Positions 31,985 to 36,723 of a stretch of DNA of 36,723 nucleotides are shown here, piece by piece. The notes beneath the pieces are model-generated. The model saw only the letters and a program-made list of their open reading frames with translations, made no database searches and was not told the DNA's origin. The stretch's first letter is position 1; each line of letters opens with the position of its first letter. The stretch comes from an uncultured Oscillospiraceae bacterium (lineage in GTDB: Bacteria; Bacillota; Clostridia; Oscillospirales; Oscillospiraceae), in contig CAJUOA010000018.1 of the NCBI GenBank assembly GCA_910587785.1, positions 1-36,723 of the forward strand, given 5' to 3'. The translations under genes were made by a program, and so were the position numbers.

Positions 31985-33277
31985 TTATCGTCTATTGGGT
32001 TCACTGCGGGCCCTCCGCCGCTTCACCTGGGCGCAGAGCTTCTTCATCTGGGCCGCGTCGGCCCGGGAGGTCGTACCCTGGTACCGGGCCCGCCGGTAGA
32101 GCGCGCCGATCTCCTCCAGAGGAAGGTCCGGCCCCAGCACCCGGGCGGCGCTCCGCCCGATGTCCGCGCTGGTGTGGGAGGGGGCGAGCTCCATCCCCCG
32201 CTTCTGGCACAGGCGCAGGAAGGCCCGGTACTGCTGGCGCACCCGCTCCACGTCGTTACGCGCCCGCTTCTCCTCCCGGGAGGCCGGCGCGGCCTGGGCG
32301 GAGAGGATGCGGGTGGGGAGCCGGTCCGCGGCCCCCGCGCTCTCCCGCCACCGCTGGACCAGCCAGCGGAGGAACAGCCGGAGCAGGACGATCCCCGCGG
32401 CCATGGCCAGCACGGCCAGGATGGACCCGCCGCCTCGCAGGAGGATCTCCGCCGGGGGGATGCCGAAGAGCTCCTGGAAGGAGGCGCTGAACTCATTGAT
32501 TTTCTCCATCAGCACCTGGATCGTATCCTCTGCGCCCGTTCGCCGGGCCAGGTCCACCAGGAGCTGGATGAGGGGGGCTGTCAGGGCCAGGGCCATCCCC
32601 ACCATCATGAACAGCACCAGCAGGATAGGGATGAGGAGATGGCTGTATACCCAGGCCGCGAGGCGCACGGTCAGGGGGCTGGTCAGCAGGGCGCAGAACA
32701 CCAGCGCCGCCGCCACGATCCCCGCGTTCACCGCCTGGAAGCCGGGCTGGAGGTACACCGCCGGTTCGTGGCGGATGGAGCGCAGGAAGAGCATTGTGGC
32801 CGTGCTCCCGAAGAGGGCCATGGGCACCCCCGCCGCCAGGAAGTCGTGGGTGGCGGCATAGATCATCTCCCCGGTCTCCATGCCCTCGATGGGGGTGAGC
32901 ACGAAGCGCACCGCGCACCAGAAAAAGGCGAAGAACAGGAAGCCGCGGATGAAGTACTCAAAGAACTCCACCTGCCGGGCGCGGCTCAGGTCCCGGTCCC
33001 CCCGGCGGACCAGGTAGACCACATACCCCCATGCCGGGAGGTAGGCCAGCCGGTCCCCCCAGGGCACCGGCAGGAGCACCGCCAGAGCCGCCAGGGCCAG
33101 GACCAGCCTCTGCCGCCTCTTCTGCTCCCGGAAGCGGCAGCAGGCCGCGTAGCACGCCGCCAGCAGGAGCAGGGCGGGGAAGTGGAACCGTCCTCCCAGG
33201 GCGGAGGAGACCGTGGCCGCGAAGGCGTAATAGAATCCCAGGTCCGCGAAGATGCGGAGCAGGACCATGACTGTCAT
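31985..33277 (-). CDS. DUF4129-type membrane protein, first of three tandem paralogs
   Basis: A 430-residue paralog, the first after DUF58. The N-terminal half has about eight helices, a shared LFLRSIRHEPAVYLQPGFQA, a linker (about 250-280), a helix at about 286-308, and the C-terminal DUF4129-like part (VRQQYRAFLRLCQKRGMEL, then ALYRRARYQGT). The ATG lies one base past the DUF58 stop; GAGGTGG acts as ribosome site. It is the most divergent of the three by eye, so the duplication of the other two is probably more recent. Confidence 0.8.
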   Translation of the reverse strand: MTVMVLLRIFADLGFYYAFAATVSSALGGRFHFPALLLLAACYAACCRFREQKRRQRLVLALAALAVLLPVPWGDRLAYLPAWGYVVYLVRRGDRDLSRARQVEFFEYFIRGFLFFAFFWCAVRFVLTPIEGMETGEMIYAATHDFLAAGVPMALFGSTATMLFLRSIRHEPAVYLQPGFQAVNAGIVAAALVFCALLTSPLTVRLAAWVYSHLLIPILLVLFMMVGMALALTAPLIQLLVDLARRTGAEDTIQVLMEKINEFSASFQELFGIPPAEILLRGGGSILAVLAMAAGIVLLRLFLRWLVQRWRESAGAADRLPTRILSAQAAPASREEKRARNDVERVRQQYRAFLRLCQKRGMELAPSHTSADIGRSAARVLGPDLPLEEIGALYRRARYQGTTSRADAAQMKKLCAQVKRRRARSEPNRR

Positions 33278-33278
33278 A

Positions 33279-34346
33279 TCAGGCCACCTCGTCAGCTTGT
33301 AAGATCAAAAGGCTTCCGTTGGAGAGCTCCCGGAGCTGTCCCAGGGCCCCGGCGTCGGTGAAATCCGCGGAGGGGGTGATGAGGATGCGCCCCCGGGACT
33401 GGGCGGACTCCAGCGCCCGGCCGATGAGCCGCCCGGCGGAGAACGCCTTGTAGCGGGTGGCCCGGCCCAGGCAGTCCAGGACCGCCGCGAAGTGGTTGGC
33501 CCCCAGGCCCTCGCCGATCTCGCTGACCGCGCCGTCGGCGTAGCCCGCCAGGTCCGCGTTGGTGGTGAAGTCGTACTGCACCCCCTGCTCCTCCAGCACC
33601 CGGCACACCGTCCGGGCCAGGGAGCAGCACTTCTCCAGGAGCTCCTCCCGGTTTTCCGCCTCGCTGTCCGTGTTCAGGAGCACCGAGACCCGGGGCTCGG
33701 CGGTGTAGTCGAACTTTTTCACCATGAGGCCCCGGCCTCTCGCGCTCTGGGTCCAGGAGATGTGCTTCATGGGCTCCCGGCCCGTGTACTCCCGGAAGCC
33801 CGTGGTCAGCACCGGGTCCTCGTAGATGAACCGCCGCACGGACACGTCCCCCAGAAAGCCGCTGAGCACGTCGGCAAAGCGCTGGTCCTCCGCCTCCCGG
33901 GGGGCCACCACCACGGCCCGGAACTGTCCGGACCGGCGCACCTGCTCATCCAGGCCCAAAAAGTCGCCGCTGGAGAGCTTCAGGGGCATGAGGGGATAGA
34001 GCCCCCGGCGCCCGATGGACACCGGAACCCGGAAGCGGACCTCCTGCCTGGGCCGGAGCCATGTGGAGAAGCTGACGTTGGTGCCGCCCTCCATGTTCTG
34101 CCGGGTCCGGGCGGAGTGCTGGTGGACGGTGAAGTCCCGGGTCAGCTGTTCCTCCAGCTTGGCAAAGAGGATATAGTGCCGTCCGGTGTTCTGCAGCGTC
34201 AGCTCCACGCGGAACACCTCGTCCGGATCCACCAGGCGCTGGTCGGGGCGGTGGTCCTCCCGCATCTCCGCAAGGCGCTCGGGCCCGGTCTTCCGCTGGA
34301 GCGCCAGCACCAGCAGCACCATGGCAATGGCAAATAACAGGATCAT
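33279..34346 (-). CDS. DUF58-domain protein
   Basis: A 355-residue protein with one N-terminal membrane helix (about 1-16; the family usually has two), a beta-rich part (about 40-150) and the DUF58 core around 183-211 (GFREYTGREPMKHISW, then SARGRGLMVKKF). Such proteins have a von Willebrand-like fold and usually pair with MoxR ATPases. It overlaps the MoxR stop by four bases. Function in the family is not settled; stress response and surface protein assembly are proposed. Confidence 0.9.
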   Translation of the reverse strand: MILLFAIAMVLLVLALQRKTGPERLAEMREDHRPDQRLVDPDEVFRVELTLQNTGRHYILFAKLEEQLTRDFTVHQHSARTRQNMEGGTNVSFSTWLRPRQEVRFRVPVSIGRRGLYPLMPLKLSSGDFLGLDEQVRRSGQFRAVVVAPREAEDQRFADVLSGFLGDVSVRRFIYEDPVLTTGFREYTGREPMKHISWTQSARGRGLMVKKFDYTAEPRVSVLLNTDSEAENREELLEKCCSLARTVCRVLEEQGVQYDFTTNADLAGYADGAVSEIGEGLGANHFAAVLDCLGRATRYKAFSAGRLIGRALESAQSRGRILITPSADFTDAGALGQLRELSNGSLLILQADEVA

Positions 34347-35290
34347 ACGCTCTCCAGGGGCACCGCCACGTCCTCCAGGATCTGGCGGAGCATCCGCTCC
34401 GCCGCCCCGGTCTTCAGCCCGCCGCCCAAAGTCAGCCGGTGGGCGAGGACAAAGGGCGCGGCATACTTCACGTCCTCGGGGATGACGTACTCCCGGCCCC
34501 GGAGGGCCGCCGTCACCTGGGACGCCTTGTAGAGGGCGATGCCGCCCCGGGTGGAGACGCCGGAGGTGAAGTTGCTGGCCTGCCGGGTGGCCTCGACGAT
34601 GTCCATGAGGTAGCCCAGCACGTCGCCGGCCACCTTCACCTCCGTGAAGGCGGCGCGGACATAGGCCGTCTCCTCCGGCGTCACCGCCTGCTCCAGGGTG
34701 TCCAGGATGGACTGGGTGGAGGGCCGGGCCATGACCGCCATCTCCTGCTCCCGGGTCATGTACCCCAGGCTCAGGCGCATGAAGAAGCGGTCCAGCTGGG
34801 CGTCCGGCAGGGGGAAGGTGCCGAAGGACTCCAGGGGGTTCTGGGTGGCCATGACCAGGAAGGGCTCCTCCAATTTCGTGGTCACGCCGTCCACGGTGAC
34901 CTGCCGCTCCTCCATGGCCTCCAGGAGGGCGGACTGGGTGCGGGGGGTGGCGCGGTTGATCTCGTCGGCCAGCACCACGTTGGTCAGCAGGGGGCCGGGG
35001 CGGAACTCAAACTCCCCGGTCTTCTGGTTGTAGAAGTTGATGCCCGTGAGATCCGAGGGGAGGAGGTCCGGCGTGAACTGCACCCGGCGGAAGTCCCCGC
35101 CGATGGTCTTGGCGAAGGCCCGCAGGAGCATGGTCTTGCCGGTGCCGGGGGTGTCCTCCAGCAGGACGTGGCCGGAGCAGAGAAAGCAGGTGAGCACCAG
35201 CTCGATGGCGTCGTCCTTGCCCACGATCACCTTCGAGCAGCTGCCCACCACCTTGTCGCGATAGTCTGTAAAACGCGTAATATCCAGCAT
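34343..35290 (-). CDS. MoxR-family AAA+ ATPase
   Basis: A 315-residue AAA+ chaperone-like ATPase. Walker A DTPGTGKT (46-53), Walker B VVLADEIN (105-112), sensor 1 in MATQNPLES, and the MoxR-typical PLPDAQLDRF with arginine finger. The start is ATG at 35290 with GGAGAGG upstream; the longer frame from TTG 35329 overlaps the promoter region. First gene of MoxR-DUF58-three DUF4129 paralogs. MoxR proteins typically remodel partner proteins, here probably DUF58 and the membrane paralogs. Confidence 0.93.
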   Translation of the reverse strand: MLDITRFTDYRDKVVGSCSKVIVGKDDAIELVLTCFLCSGHVLLEDTPGTGKTMLLRAFAKTIGGDFRRVQFTPDLLPSDLTGINFYNQKTGEFEFRPGPLLTNVVLADEINRATPRTQSALLEAMEERQVTVDGVTTKLEEPFLVMATQNPLESFGTFPLPDAQLDRFFMRLSLGYMTREQEMAVMARPSTQSILDTLEQAVTPEETAYVRAAFTEVKVAGDVLGYLMDIVEATRQASNFTSGVSTRGGIALYKASQVTAALRGREYVIPEDVKYAAPFVLAHRLTLGGGLKTGAAERMLRQILEDVAVPLESV

Positions 35291-35334
35291 AGCAGTGTCC
35301 TCTCCATATATGTAGTGGGGAAAATACAATCTTT

Positions 35335-35363
35335 AATATAACATATTCCCCCCGGAAAGGCAA
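35335..35363 (-). promoter_or_regulatory. Promoter of the MoxR operon
   Basis: On the minus strand TTGCCT (plus 35358-35363), 17-base spacer, TATATT (plus 35335-35340). It lies 45 bases before the MoxR start. Confidence 0.7.
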
Positions 35364-35411
35364 GGGCATTTCCGGAGAAACCGGGGGAAAAGCGGGGAAG
35401 AAACCGGGGGG

Positions 35412-35444
35412 CCGTAGGGGCGCATACTGTGCGCCCCTCCACGG
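35412..35444. repeat. Short GGGGCG palindrome, copy 3
   Basis: GGGGCGCA (35417-35424) pairs with TGCGCCCC (35430-35437), five-base loop, and outer CCGT/ACGG (35412-35415 and 35441-35444) extends the stem with bulges. It lies between the divergent MoxR operon and the ABC permease, with promoters on each side. Confidence 0.65.
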
Positions 35445-35477
35445 TCTGGGGGTGTATTTGAGAAAAAAACCGCCCGC

Positions 35478-35506
35478 TGGACTTTTTCCCGGGAATGTGG
35501 TATCAT
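35478..35506 (+). promoter_or_regulatory. Extended -10 promoter of the right-edge permease gene
   Basis: TGGACT (35478-35483), 17-base spacer, TATCAT (35501-35506), with TG one base before the -10 (35498-35499), i.e. an extended -10. About 35 bases before the ATG at 35541. Confidence 0.7.
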
Positions 35507-35540
35507 TATTGTTAATTACTTCCAGAAAGGACCAAAAATC

Positions 35541-36723
35541 ATGCGTACGAACGTCTTTCTCCGCTCCACTCACCGTCAGCCCCTCAAGGCGGCGGTGATA
35601 CTCTTCGTGGTGGGGGCCGTCACCTTCGCCTTCGTCGCCCGGGCGGCGGAATATCTGCTGGTCCGTCAGGAGACGGAGCGCCTGAGCGGCTACTACAGCG
35701 CCGTGGGCGCCCTCACCGCCGCCGGGGACCGGTGGGCGGACCGGGAGGAGGCTGCCGCCTACCTGGCCTCCAGGCCGGAGGTGGAGCTGGTCAGCCGCTA
35801 CCGCAACGTCTCCGCGGTGATAGAGGAGGACTTCTGCAACGCAGATACGGACATGCGCCTCGCCGCCGGGACCACGGGGACCGTCTCCTTCTACGGCAGT
35901 CTCCTCATGAAGACCCCCGACTACTACTATTTCGTGGCAGACGCCCCACTCACCGGCTACCCGGAGGTCATCCGCAAGGGCCGTCTGCTGATCCTCATGC
36001 GAAAGGACGAGGCGTGCTCTACCGAGTACTACGACGCCCTGGAGGCGGGGGACCGGTACCTGGCCGCGGGCTTCTTTGACACCGGGGACCCCTCCTGCGC
36101 CGTCACCGATGACGCGGTGTACCTCAAGCTCCGGCCCGTGACAGAGGACGCCTTCTTCCTCCCCGTGGCCCCGGGGGCGGAGGCGGACTTCGACAGCCCC
36201 GCCCTCTCCGAGTGGCGGGATCTCATCCCCTTTGTCCGGGAACAGCAGAAGTCCCTCAACGCCCTGGCGGTGGAGGACCTCTCCTCCCTGCCGGACGTGC
36301 AGGAGGAGGGGCGGCGCATCTACCTCACCGGCGGGCGCTGGCTGGACGCCGCCGACACCCGGGAGAAGTCCCCGGTTTGCGTCGTCCACGACGGCTTTGC
36401 CCGGCTCCGGGGGCTGAAGCCCGGGGACAGCCTCACGTTGAGGCTCCGGGACGTGCCCAGCTACTTCGGCTACTGTCTGGACGAGGATACGGACAAACTC
36501 TTCTCCCTCTGGCGGGAGGCCCCGTCGGAGACCGTCGAGCTCCAGATCGTGGGCACCTACGAGTATACCGACGGGAGCCGCTTTAACTCCACCGCCCTGC
36601 GAAACAACCTCTACATCCCCGCGTCCATCGTGCCGGAGGGGTTCGTCCACGCCAACGGCGCGGGACTGCGCCAGGAGACCTACAGCTATATGTCCTACTG
36701 GGCCTACAGCATCGACCGGGGCT
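35541..36723 (+). CDS. Large FtsX/MacB-like ABC permease, N-terminal part (cut by the right edge)
   Basis: The frame is open from ATG 35541 to the window end, 394 codons without a stop. AAAGGA (35525-35530) is ten bases before ATG. The first 16 residues are charged (MRTNVFLRSTHRQPLK), then one membrane helix (about 17-41, AVILFVVGAVTFAFVARAAE), then more than 350 residues of extracellular alpha/beta domain without another helix so far. This layout (one helix, then a large outer domain with LKPGDSLTLRLRDV and VELQIVGTYEYTD) fits MacB/FtsX-type permeases of Clostridia. The conserved C-terminal helices and any ATPase partner lie outside, so the call is by analogy. Divergent from the MoxR operon. 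Confidence 0.65.
   Translation, partial: MRTNVFLRSTHRQPLKAAVILFVVGAVTFAFVARAAEYLLVRQETERLSGYYSAVGALTAAGDRWADREEAAAYLASRPEVELVSRYRNVSAVIEEDFCNADTDMRLAAGTTGTVSFYGSLLMKTPDYYYFVADAPLTGYPEVIRKGRLLILMRKDEACSTEYYDALEAGDRYLAAGFFDTGDPSCAVTDDAVYLKLRPVTEDAFFLPVAPGAEADFDSPALSEWRDLIPFVREQQKSLNALAVEDLSSLPDVQEEGRRIYLTGGRWLDAADTREKSPVCVVHDGFARLRGLKPGDSLTLRLRDVPSYFGYCLDEDTDKLFSLWREAPSETVELQIVGTYEYTDGSRFNSTALRNNLYIPASIVPEGFVHANGAGLRQETYSYMSYWAYSIDRG

Noticed and set aside
1..36723. CRISPR array, tRNA or rRNA genes, prophage or transposase genes
   Set aside because: No regularly spaced repeats, no cloverleaf-like sequence with CCA-type end, and no open frame resembling a transposase, integrase or phage structural protein were seen.

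Overview
The window is one contiguous GC-rich stretch of chromosome from a Gram-positive, low-oxygen bacterium of the class Clostridia, most likely the family Oscillospiraceae. The evidence is strong AGGAGG ribosome sites, TTGACA/TATAAT-type promoters, a Rex repressor, a T-box riboswitch, a complete BceRSAB module, a YtrA-type GntR/ABC unit, and bacterial IleRS with the AMHKS form of the KMSKS loop. I cannot name the genus from sequence alone.

Left part (1-9540, plus strand): the tail of an ABC exporter ATPase, an isoaspartyl dipeptidase (iadA), then an F-type ATP synthase operon read as a, c, b, (delta-alpha), gamma, beta, epsilon. It has no separate delta gene. Instead the alpha subunit carries about 85 extra N-terminal residues that look like the delta C-terminal domain. 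An AT-rich orphan membrane-protein gene interrupts the operon between beta and epsilon. rex follows with its own near-consensus promoter. Next comes an 81-residue protein made almost entirely of Cys, Gly and Asn behind a short hydrophobic helix.

Middle part (9980-20600, minus strand): a YtrA-like GntR regulator with an ABC ATPase and permease behind an inverted-repeat operator, then bceR-bceS-bceA-bceB (peptide-antibiotic sensing and detoxification). Upstream of these is a four-gene set: OmpR-type regulator, sensor kinase, unknown exported protein, VanY-like D,D-carboxypeptidase. The kinase appears to lack the phosphoacceptor helix.

Right part (20600-36723): ileS is preceded by four small genes (DUF6487-like zinc ribbon, AAC(6')-like acetyltransferase, VanZ-like, VOC/PhnB-like). 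At the head of that series lies a T-box leader whose specifier reads AUC (Ile), so ileS seems to be controlled across about 1.7 kb of unrelated genes. Then come cinA, a two-domain GNAT protein, thiI, and a MoxR-DUF58 operon with three tandem DUF4129-type membrane paralogs. A divergent large ABC permease runs off the right edge.

Two roughly 300-bp copies of a dispersed non-coding element (20624-20926 and 27076-27380) sit between co-directional minus-strand genes. Both contain two perfect hairpins whose loops are exact reverse complements between the copies. A second, shorter GGGGCG palindrome family occurs three times. No tRNA, rRNA, CRISPR array or transposase gene was seen.
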